From contig NZ_CACVAD010000014.1 of the NCBI RefSeq assembly GCF_902726545.1, positions 34,696-98,695 of the forward strand: a stretch of DNA of 64,000 nt, in the 5' to 3' direction. Numbering within the stretch: the stretch's first letter is position 1; each line of letters starts with the position of its first letter. The position numbers and the translations under genes are program-made. The stretch is from Yersinia artesiana. GTDB taxonomy: Bacteria; Pseudomonadota; Gammaproteobacteria; Enterobacterales; Enterobacteriaceae. The notes beneath the pieces are model-generated. The model was not told the DNA's origin, made no database searches, and saw nothing but the letters and a program-made list of their open reading frames with translations. Below, one piece after another: positions 10,936-20,574 of the stretch.

Positions 10936-12032
10936 TGGCGGCCCTCAAAATCAATCCGTGGGTCAACCAGGGTGTAAGTGATATCGCTGAGGATATTCAG
11001 CAATAAACCAATCAGAGTGAAAATATAAAGAGTGCCAAACATCACCGGATAATCGCGTTGTAAAGTGGCTTCATAGCCCAGTAGCCCTAAGCCATTCAGT
11101 GAAAACATCACTTCTATCAATAATGACCCAGTAAAAAACATGCTAATAAAAGTGGCAGGGAAGCCGGCAATCACCAGCAGCATGGCATTGCGGAACACAT
11201 GCCGATAAAGGATTTTTTCTTCGGGTAAACCTTTGGCGCGAGCAGTAACCACATATTGTTTACGAATTTCGTCCAAAAACGAGTTTTTGGTCAGCATGGT
11301 CAGTGTGGCAAAACCGCCAATCACGGTGGCCAGAACCGGTAATGTGATGTGCCACAAATAGTCGGTTATTTTGCCGTACCACGGTAGGGTATCCCAGTTG
11401 CTGGACACCAGCCCTCGTAACGGGAACAGATCGAAATAACTGCCGCCGGAAAACAGCACAATCAATAAAATGGCGAATAAAAACGAAGGGATAGCATAGC
11501 CGATAATGATTAAGGTACTGCTCCAGGTATCAAAAGCCGAGCCACTACGCACCGCCTTTTTAATTCCCAAAGGAATTGAAACCAGATAGATAATCAGTGT
11601 GCTCCATAACCCTAGCGAGATAGATACCGGCAGGCTATGTTTAATCAATGACATAACAGATTCACCACGGAACAGGCTGTCACCAAAATCAAAACGTACA
11701 TAGCTCCAAAGCATCTCGAAATAGCGCTGATGCAGTGGTTTATCAAAGCCAAAGCGCTGTTTGATCTCGGCAATAACTTCCGGGTCTAACCCGCGCGAGC
11801 CGCGATAGTGGCTATCACCGACTTGTGCGGCATTCAGCCCCACTTTGGCTCCTCCCAACGCGGCATCACCGCCACCGGCGGTATACCCGCTGGAATGCCC
11901 CAGTTCAATATTGGCTATTGCCTGATCAACCGGGCCACCTGGGGCTATTTGTACAATGAAAAAGTTAATCGTGATAATCGCCCACAAGGTGGGAATAACC
12001 AGCAATAGTCGCCGTAATAGATATGCGCCCAC
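10932..12032 (-). CDS. yejB: Oligopeptide ABC importer permease YejB
   Basis: This is a 366-residue DppB/OppB-type permease beginning at a GTG, with GGAGG 5 nt upstream. The N-terminal helix [20 protein letters not shown] and the late signature [24 protein letters not shown] are typical. It includes the long YejB-specific insert (about 40-80) with glycine-rich sequence. The gene starts 9 bp after the yejA stop and overlaps yejE. Confidence 0.95.
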   Translation of the reverse strand: MGAYLLRRLLLVIPTLWAIITINFFIVQIAPGGPVDQAIANIELGHSSGYTAGGGDAALGGAKVGLNAAQVGDSHYRGSRGLDPEVIAEIKQRFGFDKPLHQRYFEMLWSYVRFDFGDSLFRGESVMSLIKHSLPVSISLGLWSTLIIYLVSIPLGIKKAVRSGSAFDTWSSTLIIIGYAIPSFLFAILLIVLFSGGSYFDLFPLRGLVSSNWDTLPWYGKITDYLWHITLPVLATVIGGFATLTMLTKNSFLDEIRKQYVVTARAKGLPEEKILYRHVFRNAMLLVIAGFPATFISMFFTGSLLIEVMFSLNGLGLLGYEATLQRDYPVMFGTLYIFTLIGLLLNILSDITYTLVDPRIDFEGRQ

Positions 12033-12041
12033 AACAGCCTC

Positions 12042-13850
12042 CTAATGACGTTCTGTTGGCAGGCGTGCTGCCTTGTTGACATCAAACCACCAGCTATCAA
12101 AGCCGAGCGAATAAGTGGGTCTGTCCGCTGGCATTGAAAACTTATCCCAATAAGCAAAGCGAGAGTGGTTGGAATACCACATCGGGATCATCAAATAGTT
12201 CCAGGTCAACACACGATCCAGCGCACGTCCGAGGGAGCGTAGAGCCTCAGGTTGTTCCTGATGCTTAATAATCTGTTCGATCAATTGGTCGATAGCCGGA
12301 TCTTTAATACCTGAAGCGTTATAGCTGGAATCAATATAAGCCGAACTCCAGAAGATTTGCAGATTCGGGCTAGGGTAGGGGAAAGCACTGTAAACTGTCG
12401 GGATCATATCGTAATCCCGGCTGCGCAGACGGTTAACAAACTGAGAACTGTCCACTTCGCGGATATTCATCGTTATGCCCAAGCGCTGTAAATTATGTTT
12501 AAACGGTTGAACATATTGGAAATTACTGCCACTCAGTAACAGCAGCTCAAAGACAAAAGGTTTGCCAGTTTTACTGTTCACTAATTGCTGGTTTTTGACT
12601 TCCCAGCCCGCTTCACTCAGTAATTCGCGCGCTTTTAATAGATTATCGCGTGCGTTACCGCTGCCGTCAGTGTGTGGTGGTTGGTAAATTTGAGTGAATA
12701 CTTCCGGTGGTATTTTACCTTTTAGCGGTGCCAGCCACGCCAATTCAGCGCTGTCAGGATAACCTGTAGCGGCATACTCGGTATTCTGAAAGAAGCTATT
12801 AGTGCGTTGATAACTGTCGAAATAAAAAGCCTTATTCATCCACTCAAAATCAAACGCTAATGTCAGCGCTTCACGAACTCGTCGGTCACTAAAAATAGGG
12901 CGTTGGACATTAAATGCCAGCCAGCGAGTATTTTGTGCCGAGTTATCAACGAGATCTTGTTTGACGATATAGTTTTTCGCAAAGTTACCGCCCACATATT
13001 GGGTCGCCCAACTTTTAGGTGAAGTTTCTTCACGGAAATCAAAGGCACCGGCTTTAAACGCTTCCAAGGCGACTTTATCGTCTAAATAATAATCATAACG
13101 GATAGAATCAAAATTATACTGGCCGCGATTAACCGGCAAATTAGCAGCCCAGTAGTCTCTGACTCGTTCATAGGTAATAAATTGGCCCATCTTATATTTA
13201 CCAATACGATAAGGGCCGCTACTCACTGGCGGCTGACTCAGTGGGTCGCTGAGTTTATGATCTTTCCAGAAGTGCTCTGGCATCACGGGTAAACCAAATA
13301 GGCCCAGCATCTTATCTTTATTGGGTTCCGGGAATTCAAAACGGACTGTCAGGCGCGAAATGGCTTTTACCTGCACCCCTTTATAAACAATACGGAATTG
13401 CGGTACACCTTCAGTCATAAATTTATTGAAAGTGAATGCCACATCTTGGGCGGTAATGGGCTTGCCATCATGAAAACGGGCGCGGGGATTAATATCGACT
13501 TCAATCCAGTGAAAGTCGGGAGCAAAACGTGCTGACTCGGCAATCAAGGGATAATAGCTGCCAATCTCATTATCTGAAGTCGCGAATAATGAGTCATATA
13601 GCCGCTCAGTGCGCACCGCTGGGTTGCCACGCAGCGCATAGCGGTTGAAGTTATCAAAGGTACCAATTGCGGAGAGCGTAATATCTCCGCCTTTGGGGGC
13701 AGCCGGATTGACATAATCAAAATGGCTAAAATCTGATGAGTATTTAGGTTCGCCCAATATGGCAAAAGAGCTACCTTCTTTAATGGTTTCAGCTTGCAGA
13801 CCAAAACTCAGGACTGATAGCGCCAAGGCAGCAAATAGGCGTAATAACAT
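12042..13850 (-). CDS. yejA: Periplasmic oligopeptide-binding protein YejA
   Basis: This is a 602-residue family 5 (SBP_bac_5) solute-binding protein. It has a Sec signal peptide of about 20 residues ending LQA and no lipobox cysteine. Family segments include GGDITLSAIGTFDNFN near the N terminus and AQDVAFTFNKFM. It delivers peptides to YejBE and is the first gene of the yejABEF operon. Its promoter should lie in the roughly 97 bp between it and pdeN. Confidence 0.95.
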   Translation of the reverse strand: MLLRLFAALALSVLSFGLQAETIKEGSSFAILGEPKYSSDFSHFDYVNPAAPKGGDITLSAIGTFDNFNRYALRGNPAVRTERLYDSLFATSDNEIGSYYPLIAESARFAPDFHWIEVDINPRARFHDGKPITAQDVAFTFNKFMTEGVPQFRIVYKGVQVKAISRLTVRFEFPEPNKDKMLGLFGLPVMPEHFWKDHKLSDPLSQPPVSSGPYRIGKYKMGQFITYERVRDYWAANLPVNRGQYNFDSIRYDYYLDDKVALEAFKAGAFDFREETSPKSWATQYVGGNFAKNYIVKQDLVDNSAQNTRWLAFNVQRPIFSDRRVREALTLAFDFEWMNKAFYFDSYQRTNSFFQNTEYAATGYPDSAELAWLAPLKGKIPPEVFTQIYQPPHTDGSGNARDNLLKARELLSEAGWEVKNQQLVNSKTGKPFVFELLLLSGSNFQYVQPFKHNLQRLGITMNIREVDSSQFVNRLRSRDYDMIPTVYSAFPYPSPNLQIFWSSAYIDSSYNASGIKDPAIDQLIEQIIKHQEQPEALRSLGRALDRVLTWNYLMIPMWYSNHSRFAYWDKFSMPADRPTYSLGFDSWWFDVNKAARLPTERH

Positions 13851-13947
13851 ATTGGTGGTGATCTCCTGCGATATTTACGTAGTAATACTCTTAAATGAAA
13901 TTACCAGTTTGCAGGAGTAAAGCAAACATTAAGCCAATGAGTTTTTG

Positions 13948-15510
13948 TTACGAAGTTTTTTGCGTACAAAACTCGACTAAATCCTCAACAGACAGCGGCT
14001 TGCAGAGTAGATAGCCTTGTAGGTAGTTAACACCGTGTTGTGCCAAATACTGGAGCTGTTGTTCGGTTTCAACACCTTCTGCGACGGTTTCAATATTTAG
14101 TTTGTTCGCCAACATTAATACTGCATCTAATACCGGTGCCGCGACAGTATTAATACCGATGGTACTGACAAAACCACGATCAATTTTAATAAAGTCTAAA
14201 GTAAAACGTTCTAAATAAATCAGTGCGCTGTGCCCGGTACCAAAATCATCAACAGCGATTTGTATCCCTTGAGAACGCAACCAGGCAAATTGCTCAATTG
14301 CCAATTCTTCTTCAACCATGCCCCGCTCGGTAATTTCGAATACCGGCGAAAATATATCGGTATTTAATTGTTGTAACATCTGGGTGACATCTTTGCGGAA
14401 GTCATCATCAGCAAGGTGAACAGGCGAAATATTAAAGGCTAATTTAACGCCTGCCGGAACGTGAGCTGCCATTAATTTGCTGTCTTTAATGATTAATTCA
14501 AATAAATGCCGGGTAAGAGGCTGAATCAGGTGTTGAGCTTCCGCATAGGGAATGAAAAGGTCAGGGGAAATACGCCCTTCAATCGGATGTTGCCAGCGGA
14601 TAAGCGCTTCCAATCCTGATATGGAACGGTCATCTGACCGGAATGCGGGCTGGTATTCAACAAAGAATTCGCCACGCCGAATACCGCGCAAGATTTCCGC
14701 CTCAGCACTTTGGCTGGCAATTAAAATATAATAAGCCAGAATACCGACCAGGCCTGCAAGTAACAATCCACCCAACAATGTCATACGGATATCGTCCGCA
14801 GTCAGGCTGGTATGATAAATCAATATCTTAATTGGATAGCCGGGAAGTTGGATCTCACGTGCATCACGCGTGGGTAACTGGCTGATAGGAATAACTCTAG
14901 CGTCAAAAGTCGTTACTGCCAGCTCATCAATAATGATAGCTAAACCGTTGACCTGGTTATTCGAATAATTCAGTAATAGGTAAGGATGTAAAGTCAGTTC
15001 CAGTGTCGCCAATACACCGGTATTCCCACGGCCTGCTTCCCGTAACCATACACCGATTGCCGGTTTGCCTGGCATCATAGGTGTACCTTGCTGAATTTTA
15101 AAATCTAATGGCTGGGAGACATTAATTTTAGGGTATAGCGCGCTGACAGGTACATTCATTTCGCCCGTGGCCGATGAACAATAAGCGATATCATTCCGCA
15201 CCAATAAGAAAGCCCGAACACCATTCGTAAATGCGGCGCGGTAGTGCAGTGCGGAGCTGGCCTGTTCACAATTTTTTGCGCTCAGTGGGATAAGCTGAGA
15301 CATCGACGTTGTGAGTTCACTCAGGAACTGAGATGAATAGGAGATAATATGGTCACTTTGTGTTGTTAATTTACGTTCACTGCTGCGATAAAGTAATGAC
15401 AAAGTGATGACGACAAAACAAATAAAAAAACAGAGTGCGAGGATGACACTTTTTTTAACGAGATGGCGTCTGGATAAAATATTGCGGGAGAACGCACTGT
15501 TTGAACCCAT
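13948..15510 (-). CDS. pdeN: CSS-motif EAL cyclic-di-GMP phosphodiesterase (PdeN/Rtn)
   Basis: This is a 520-residue protein. TM1 is about 21-41, followed by a periplasmic CSS domain with C-S-S at 111-113 and a partner cysteine at 81. TM2 is about 243-265, and the cytosolic EAL domain has EAL at 301-303. Catalytic-type motifs are intact (FEITERG, VDDFGTGHS, KIDRGFV, AEGVETEQQ), so it should hydrolyse c-di-GMP to pGpG. In E. coli, redox state of the CSS cysteines controls activity and stability of this class. The place between yejA and mepS is that of E. coli pdeN (rtn). The ribosome site GAGGAG is 9 nt upstream. Confidence 0.9.
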   Translation of the reverse strand: MGSNSAFSRNILSRRHLVKKSVILALCFFICFVVITLSLLYRSSERKLTTQSDHIISYSSQFLSELTTSMSQLIPLSAKNCEQASSALHYRAAFTNGVRAFLLVRNDIAYCSSATGEMNVPVSALYPKINVSQPLDFKIQQGTPMMPGKPAIGVWLREAGRGNTGVLATLELTLHPYLLLNYSNNQVNGLAIIIDELAVTTFDARVIPISQLPTRDAREIQLPGYPIKILIYHTSLTADDIRMTLLGGLLLAGLVGILAYYILIASQSAEAEILRGIRRGEFFVEYQPAFRSDDRSISGLEALIRWQHPIEGRISPDLFIPYAEAQHLIQPLTRHLFELIIKDSKLMAAHVPAGVKLAFNISPVHLADDDFRKDVTQMLQQLNTDIFSPVFEITERGMVEEELAIEQFAWLRSQGIQIAVDDFGTGHSALIYLERFTLDFIKIDRGFVSTIGINTVAAPVLDAVLMLANKLNIETVAEGVETEQQLQYLAQHGVNYLQGYLLCKPLSVEDLVEFCTQKTS

Positions 15511-15930
15511 GTTACGTCGCTCCTCAGCAAGATCGATAAAGTGTTATGAGTATAAGTAAGTTAGCAGCACAGCGCTACCGATTTGCCAGGGAGCAATATT
15601 GACATTAATAAGCTTATCGATTTGAAATTCCATCCAATATAAAGCAAATATGCAATGTAAATGCATCAAATATGTGGTGTAAGTGAACTTCATTTTTATT
15701 GGCGTATTTTAGAAATACATATCCATAAAACAAATTTTCAGCTTAGTAACACTATCTACTTTATTCCAGAAAGAATAATTGTTGGTTGATATGTCTTAGT
15801 GCCAGAAAACTCTTGGTTTAGCGAAGCGAATTTTACACAGAAATTTCTTGAATTTCGCTGTGTGCGGCAAAAAAGGACGTTTCCTACAAGAGGGTGGGCA
15901 AAGGGACTACGAAAGGATATGTTTCGGCAA
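15511..15930. other. Intergenic region upstream of pdeN
   Basis: About 420 bp, AT-rich, with no credible frame. It should hold the pdeN promoter. An imperfect inverted repeat lies around 15835-15864 (ACACAGAAATT against AATTTCGCTGTGT). Nothing else was recognised. Confidence 0.5.
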
Positions 15931-15957
15931 TAAAAAACGCTGCCAAGGCAGCGTTTT
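15931..15957 (-). terminator. Terminator of mepS
   Basis: An 11-bp stem AAAACGCTGCC/GGCAGCGTTTT with a 2-nt loop is followed on the minus strand by a T-rich run. It lies about 45 bp after the mepS stop. Confidence 0.88.
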
Positions 15958-16000
15958 CATCGTTTCGTTTGGTATCTCGGACAACAGGAATAAAAATCAG

Positions 16001-16585
16001 TTAGCTGCGCGAACTGCTACTTAGCACTCGTCGCCCATCACGATAACGCTTATTCCAATAATCTTCATTTAGGCTTGATATTGTCACGCCGACACTGGTC
16101 GATGCATGTACAAACTTATCATTACCTAAATAGATACCAACGTGGCGGCCAGTCGATCCCGCGCGGAACAGCACCAAATCACCGGGGCGCAACTTAGTAC
16201 GTTGGATTTTTTTGCCAAGATCCTGCTGCTCAGATGTTGAGCGCGGCAAATCCATACCAAATTGTTCACGGAAAGTCGTTTGTACAAACGCAGAACAATC
16301 GATACCACGTTTGCTGCTACCGCCTAAACGATAGCGAACACCTTTCCACCCTGCATACTGTTCTAAAATCTTCGACTTGACGTCAACGTTGCGCACCATC
16401 GCTTCGAATTCATCCTGAGAGGCTTGCAGTAAAAGCCCATCTTTGTCATTAACTGCACGCATCTCAGTTTGCGTATTATGTAAGTTCGAAGTCTGTGGTG
16501 AACTACATGCGGATAACATTACCGCTGCTGCAACTGCAGGAATGACCCGCAGAATATATCTCATAATAGGTTGAGACTTGACCAT
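16001..16585 (-). CDS. mepS: Murein DD-endopeptidase MepS (Spr), NlpC/P60 lipoprotein
   Basis: This is a 194-residue outer-membrane lipoprotein. The signal peptide ends in the lipobox LSAC (C27). The NlpC/P60 domain has catalytic C97 (GIDCSAF), H148 (GRHVGIY) and H160 (FVHAS), with the same spacing as E. coli Spr. It cleaves D-Ala-mDAP crosslinks to allow cell-wall growth, and in E. coli it is degraded by NlpI-Prc. It lies between pdeN and lpxT as in E. coli. Confidence 0.96.
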   Translation of the reverse strand: MVKSQPIMRYILRVIPAVAAAVMLSACSSPQTSNLHNTQTEMRAVNDKDGLLLQASQDEFEAMVRNVDVKSKILEQYAGWKGVRYRLGGSSKRGIDCSAFVQTTFREQFGMDLPRSTSEQQDLGKKIQRTKLRPGDLVLFRAGSTGRHVGIYLGNDKFVHASTSVGVTISSLNEDYWNKRYRDGRRVLSSSSRS

Positions 16586-16962
16586 TGTTGTTGTTTTCCC
16601 TTGCTGTCCTTACGACGGATGTCGCTACCAAAATGCCAAACGAATCGAGATTATTGATTGTGGTCAGATGAGACAATCACTTAACCAAATAAATGTGCAG
16701 GAACGCACAATATTAATCAGGATAAGGGTGAAATGCCGGTATCCGAGCACAAACGTTTTTGAGATTACCGTAATGATTAATAAAAGGCGAGAGCTTTTAT
16801 GCCCATAATTTTACAAAATGTTAATGTTACATAATGTAATATTATAGATTAAAAGCGGATAGCTGAATTTGTAGCCGTTTGGTGATAATAAATGAGCGAA
16901 AGCGTTAATTACAGATAGAGCAAAAAATAGACTTTTTGCTCTATCATAAAGCAGTGCGCGGG
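16586..16962. other. mepS promoter region and spacer to lpxT
   Basis: About 377 bp with no credible gene; a 76-codon plus-strand frame here has no ribosome site. An inverted repeat at about 16916-16945 (AGAGCAAAAAATAGACTTTTTGCTCT) lies upstream of mepS and downstream of the lpxT stop side. It may terminate lpxT transcripts only weakly. No other motif was recognised. Confidence 0.45.
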
Positions 16963-17664
16963 TTAGCGACTTTTTGAACCTGGCAGATTTCGGTTAATAA
17001 CATCAATGATTTTGTCACTGAGCGGTGTCATTAATATCCAACTCATCCCCACCAAAACAATTGAGAGCGAACCGACGGCAATATCAGTAAACCAATGCGC
17101 GCCAATCATTATTCGTGGCAGGGAGAAGACAACCACGATAACTAAAGCAATAGCAAACGCACCCCGAGAAAAATAACGCAGCATAAAGCAGGCAAAAATC
17201 ATCAACATCATGCCGTGGTCGCCGGGGAAGCTGTCGCTTGATGCATCTTTGGTCGGAATGCCGGTTAACTCACTGACGCGGTTAATATTCTCAAAAGTCA
17301 GTGTCGGGCTGGGATGCGAAACCGGCAGCAAGTGGCCGAGCTGGTTGAGGATAACCGCGGTGAGCAGCATAACAAATCCCGTGACGATCAACCGACGTCG
17401 GCCAGCGGTGTTTTCCTTCATATAGAAGTACAAATAAAGCAGCCCCATGCAAAGCAGTGAAATAACATCAAAGGCCCGATTGTTGGTGAGCGCCACCAAA
17501 TGCAGAAATGGAGGGCTGGACAGCAAGTGCTGGTTAAAATAGAAGAATATTGCTGAGTCTATTTTAAACCAAAAACCGTGATTCGCTGGAATATACCAAG
17601 AGAAAAACAGAGCTATTCCAAGTAAATTGAGCAGTAATATTGTCGGCAAATTACGACGGGTCAT
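16963..17664 (-). CDS. lpxT: Lipid A 1-diphosphate synthase LpxT (PAP2 family)
   Basis: This is a 233-residue membrane protein with six hydrophobic segments and PAP2 motifs: KENTAGRRR (motif 1 region, about 83-91), SFPGDH (145-150) and GAHWFTD (motif 3). It transfers the distal phosphate of undecaprenyl diphosphate to lipid A 1-phosphate on the periplasmic face. The order mepS-lpxT-yeiR matches E. coli. Confidence 0.93.
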   Translation of the reverse strand: MTRRNLPTILLLNLLGIALFFSWYIPANHGFWFKIDSAIFFYFNQHLLSSPPFLHLVALTNNRAFDVISLLCMGLLYLYFYMKENTAGRRRLIVTGFVMLLTAVILNQLGHLLPVSHPSPTLTFENINRVSELTGIPTKDASSDSFPGDHGMMLMIFACFMLRYFSRGAFAIALVIVVVFSLPRIMIGAHWFTDIAVGSLSIVLVGMSWILMTPLSDKIIDVINRNLPGSKSR

Positions 17665-17727
17665 GCGAAGGCCTTTAATCTATAAATTATCAGTGTAAGA
17701 ACGGTGCAGTAAATAAATTTTGGCGCA

Positions 17728-18711
17728 TTATACCCCTTTATGTAGTCGAGTCCCGAGTAATTCATGCTGTAATGCATTCCAGTCAGGGTCAGTCGTGCTA
17801 ATGAGTTCAATCCGGCTATCAAGTGGCGGGACCTGGCGCGTTTCAATTTGCAAGTCATGTCCTTGACGGTTAACCACCAGAGTGCCCTCAGGAATTCGCA
17901 GCACGCCTTTTATACGTTCTACCGGATTTAATCGTACCCATTCCAATAATGGTACTGTGTCAAATACAGTATCGGCATTAAATACCCAACCGCAACTCAG
18001 ATAACCTTGACCCTGATTAAGGGCGCGACGCCAAGGTTCGTTACCTTTCAAACTCAATGCAGCCAATCCTTTTTGTCGTGTTGAGCCGTGATGATGCGTA
18101 CCGTCGGGTAATTCATCATTATTACTGTGCGGCATATCCAACAGAGCAATATCAATCTTCCCTTGTTCAGTATAATAGAGTGGGCGTAATACTGATTGTT
18201 GTTCATACCATTGTTTTAATACAGCGTAATCCGCCTCGCTATAGGCATCTTGTTTATTCGCCACGAGAACATCGGCTGCGGCCAGTTGGTCACGGAAGTT
18301 TTCATTTTCTGCATAGCGTGGCTCACTCAACTGGCGAGCATCCAGTAGGCTCAACGTGGCATGTAAAGAGATCCATGGCCGATAAATCTCTGAGGTTAAT
18401 AAGGATAGAATTTGCTTGGGATGGCCTAATCCCGTAGGTTCAATCAGTAACCGATCTGGTTTTGCTTGTTGTAGCAACATATTCAAACCGACTTGCATGG
18501 GTAGCCCATTAACGCAACACATACACCCTCCGGGGATCTCCTTTAATACTGCGCCGCTGTCAGCCAATAACGCACCATCAATACCGATCTCGCCGAATTC
18601 ATTGACCAGAACTGCCCATTTTTCATGTTCCGGTTTTTGCGCCAATAAGTGGCGAATGGTAGTGGTTTTGCCACATCCCAAAAAGCCGGTAATCAAGTTC
18701 GTTTTCGTCAT
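17728..18711 (-). CDS. yeiR: COG0523 zinc-binding GTPase YeiR
   Basis: This is a 327-residue G3E GTPase. Walker A is GFLGCGKTT (9-17), the metal-binding GGCMCC is at 61-66 (CxCC type), the G4 motif is NKQD, and a histidine-rich linker (THHHG) comes before the C-terminal CobW_C domain. E. coli YeiR binds zinc and hydrolyses GTP; the family delivers metal to client proteins. CGGAGA 7 nt upstream supports the start. No zinc-responsive operator was recognised upstream. Confidence 0.92.
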   Translation of the reverse strand: MTKTNLITGFLGCGKTTTIRHLLAQKPEHEKWAVLVNEFGEIGIDGALLADSGAVLKEIPGGCMCCVNGLPMQVGLNMLLQQAKPDRLLIEPTGLGHPKQILSLLTSEIYRPWISLHATLSLLDARQLSEPRYAENENFRDQLAAADVLVANKQDAYSEADYAVLKQWYEQQSVLRPLYYTEQGKIDIALLDMPHSNNDELPDGTHHHGSTRQKGLAALSLKGNEPWRRALNQGQGYLSCGWVFNADTVFDTVPLLEWVRLNPVERIKGVLRIPEGTLVVNRQGHDLQIETRQVPPLDSRIELISTTDPDWNALQHELLGTRLHKGV

Positions 18712-19024
18712 CAGAGTTCTCCGATATTAAATTTTTTTTAATGCCCTATTAAGTTTAAGGCCATTCGTGCCGTAGTTATATGTAGAGGATATAACACTGA
18801 GCAGGCTTATTTTGAAACGAAAAAAGCCAAAACACAGAGTATTTCCTAGGGGACTTAGGAACAGCGCCTAATGGGTATATCAAGATAGGAAATATAATTT
18901 GTTTCATTGAGGGATTTTAGTGAGTTATTGAAAGAGTAGCGCTATAAAAAATGCTCTATCATTTCCATTGCTCAGTCTGGAATCCTCTATCTTTAAAATG
19001 ACAGTTATGAGAGTCGAGGTGGTT
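18712..19024. other. Intergenic region between divergent yeiR and the mini-pilin gene
   Basis: About 310 bp containing the promoters of both divergent genes. The sequence is AT-rich. No ERIC, operator or RNA gene was recognised. Confidence 0.5.
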
Positions 19025-19351
19025 ATGAGCAAATATCGGATACAGATTCTATTAGCAATATTGTTTTCATGGACAATATCTTTTGCCGCAAGTAGCGCAC
19101 AGTCTACCCTGTCAGCAGGGGGAACAATTACATTTTCCGGAGCTATTGTAGAAAGCCCATGTGATACCTCATTTTCGGATCAAACGATAACAACCCGCTG
19201 TTATCGCAATGGTGAAACACTGACTCAACGACAGACACTCTCACGTAATATGTCCCTGACTTCTAAGTTACCCAATCAGTTGGCCTCTTCAAGCCTGGAA
19301 TGGTTGAACCCACAACGTAGCCTGGGTATTTTGACCGTCACTTACCTCTGA
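19025..19351 (+). CDS. Short type 1 fimbrial-like secreted protein (orphan mini-pilin)
   Basis: This is a 108-residue protein. Its Sec signal peptide (about 1-26) is followed by GGTITFSGAIVESPC, the classic N-terminal segment of type 1 pilin subunits. It has two cysteines (C46, C59) and a C terminus GILTVTYL, resembling the final beta-strand with a penultimate-type tyrosine. The mature part is only about 82 residues, roughly half a normal pilin, with 12 residues between the cysteines rather than about 40. The middle of the fold therefore seems missing. No chaperone or usher gene is nearby. GAGG upstream supports the ATG at 19025. It could be a remnant, or a small secreted protein built on a pilin fold. 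Confidence 0.75.
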   Translation: MSKYRIQILLAILFSWTISFAASSAQSTLSAGGTITFSGAIVESPCDTSFSDQTITTRCYRNGETLTQRQTLSRNMSLTSKLPNQLASSSLEWLNPQRSLGILTVTYL

Positions 19352-19379
19352 TGCTTCAAACTAAATTAATCATCCTATA

Positions 19380-19418
19380 AACACGGCTTATTCTACTGAT
19401 AAGCCGTGTTAGTTTTTC
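19380..19418 (+). terminator. Terminator after the mini-pilin gene
   Basis: A perfect 12-bp stem (AACACGGCTTAT / ATAAGCCGTGTT) with a 7-nt loop is followed by AGTTTTT. A good terminator suggests the small gene is a genuine transcription unit. Confidence 0.88.
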
Positions 19419-19436
19419 GGATGTTTTCTTCTGCAT

Positions 19437-19470
19437 TGAAATTGTTTGACCGCAATGAAATTGTTTGACC
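19437..19470. promoter_or_regulatory. Tandem 15-bp repeats upstream of uxuR
   Basis: TGAAATTGTTTGACC occurs twice, at 19437-19451 and 19456-19470, a 19-bp period (nearly two helical turns). The pair is about 90 bp before uxuR. A variant (TTGTTAGACC) occurs near 22120 on the yeiQ side of the cluster. They look like protein-binding sites, but the protein is unknown. Confidence 0.5.
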
Positions 19471-19501
19471 ACATGATATACTGACTGTTATTCAGACACT
19501 C

Positions 19502-19518
19502 TTTGGTCAGGCCAATTT
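19502..19518. promoter_or_regulatory. Candidate UxuR/ExuR-type operator before uxuR
   Basis: TTTGGTCAGGCCAATTT is a TTGG-N5-CCAA imperfect palindrome resembling the TTGGT-ACCAA core bound by ExuR/UxuR regulators. It ends 40 bp before the uxuR start, so autoregulation is plausible. Confidence 0.4.
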
Positions 19519-19558
19519 AGCATTTTCAATCCTAATACCTGATGCAGGAAATAAGGCT

Positions 19559-20302
19559 ATGCGGTTATATCAGGAAGTCGGCAGTCAGCTGCGAGAAGCA
19601 ATTATCAGTGGGCAATACAATTTGGGTGATCGTTTACCGCCTGAGCGTGATATTGCCGAAAATTTCAGTGTCAGCCGCAGTGTAGTGCGCGAAGCATTGA
19701 TTATGCTGGAGCTGGAAAAATTAGTGGAAGTGCGTAAAGGTTCCGGCGTCTATGTGGTGAACGTTCCCGATAGGCTCGCAAATGGTGAGTCTGTCGTGTC
19801 CACCGACAGTGGCTATGGCCCATTCGAACTGTTACAGGCTCGTCAGTTATTGGAAAGCGAAGTTGCTGCTTTTGCTGCTATGCAAGCGACCAAAGCAGAC
19901 ATCATCAAAATGCGTCAGGCTATTGAGCAGGAAAAAAACGCTTTAGATGCTGGTGCTGTGGATGAAAGTGCAGATGAGCTGTTTCACTGCTTGCTGGCAC
20001 AATCGACGCAAAACAGTGTCCTGGCGAATATGGTTGCAGAGGCATGGCAGGCGAGAAAAACCAGTGCAATGTGGCAGGGAGCACACAGCCATACCCTTGA
20101 TTTCAGCTACCGTTGGCAATGGATGGAAGATCACCAAAAGATCCTACAGGCCGTGCTGCGCCGAGATAGCAAAGCAGCCAAGCAAGCCATGTGGCAGCAT
20201 TTGGAAAATGTAAAAGTGAAGCTACTTGAGATTTCGGATGCGAACCATCCCGATTTTGATGGTTATTTGTTTGAGTCTGCGCCATTTCAGCTCGAAGAAT
20301 AA
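19559..20302 (+). CDS. uxuR: GntR/FadR-family hexuronate regulator UxuR
   Basis: This is a 247-residue protein. The N-terminal GntR winged helix (about 1-70) has LPPERDIAENFSVSRSVVREAL. The C-terminal FCD ligand domain includes GPFELLQARQLLESEVAAFAA, then MWQHLENVKVKLLE and FDGYLFES, all close to E. coli UxuR/ExuR. It probably represses uronate catabolism genes and is relieved by fructuronate or related compounds. The nearby uxuA and UxuB-type gene are obvious targets. The ribosome site AAGG precedes the ATG. UxuR is preferred over ExuR from the C-terminal residues. Confidence 0.85.
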   Translation: MRLYQEVGSQLREAIISGQYNLGDRLPPERDIAENFSVSRSVVREALIMLELEKLVEVRKGSGVYVVNVPDRLANGESVVSTDSGYGPFELLQARQLLESEVAAFAAMQATKADIIKMRQAIEQEKNALDAGAVDESADELFHCLLAQSTQNSVLANMVAEAWQARKTSAMWQGAHSHTLDFSYRWQWMEDHQKILQAVLRRDSKAAKQAMWQHLENVKVKLLEISDANHPDFDGYLFESAPFQLEE

Positions 20303-20574
20303 TTTACCCTGCGGCCTTGAAGCTACAGGGGGGTTGGCTGCACTCACTGTTCTGATTGGATTTAATGAGCCTCATTCTTGAGGCTCAGGCTGCTGACAAA
20401 CTCAACAACTCGATCATGCAAGGTGAGGGCAGGTAGAAGAGTAAAGCGTCCGCGCCACGGATGGCGCGGCTCGAGCCCCCAGGGATGGGTTTACGGCGTC
20501 TTTACGATCTGCCTGTTTTCACCGTTACGGGCACTTTGTCATTAACCTCAGCCTCATCCGTGAGGCTCACAAAA
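20303..20574. repeat. ERIC-derived/palindromic repeat cluster between convergent uxuR and yeiQ
   Basis: The left part (about 20310-20350) resembles an ERIC arm (CTTGAAGCTACAGG, GGTTGGCTGCACTCAC). It leads into a GAGCCTCA-TTCT-TGAGGCTC hairpin (20367-20386). A second hairpin of the same family (AGCCTCA-TCCG-TGAGGCT) is at 20550-20567. Between them is a GC-richer segment with CGCGCCACGGATGGCGCG. The hairpins recur near 41830. They may also act as a terminator for both convergent genes. No gene was seen. Confidence 0.65.
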
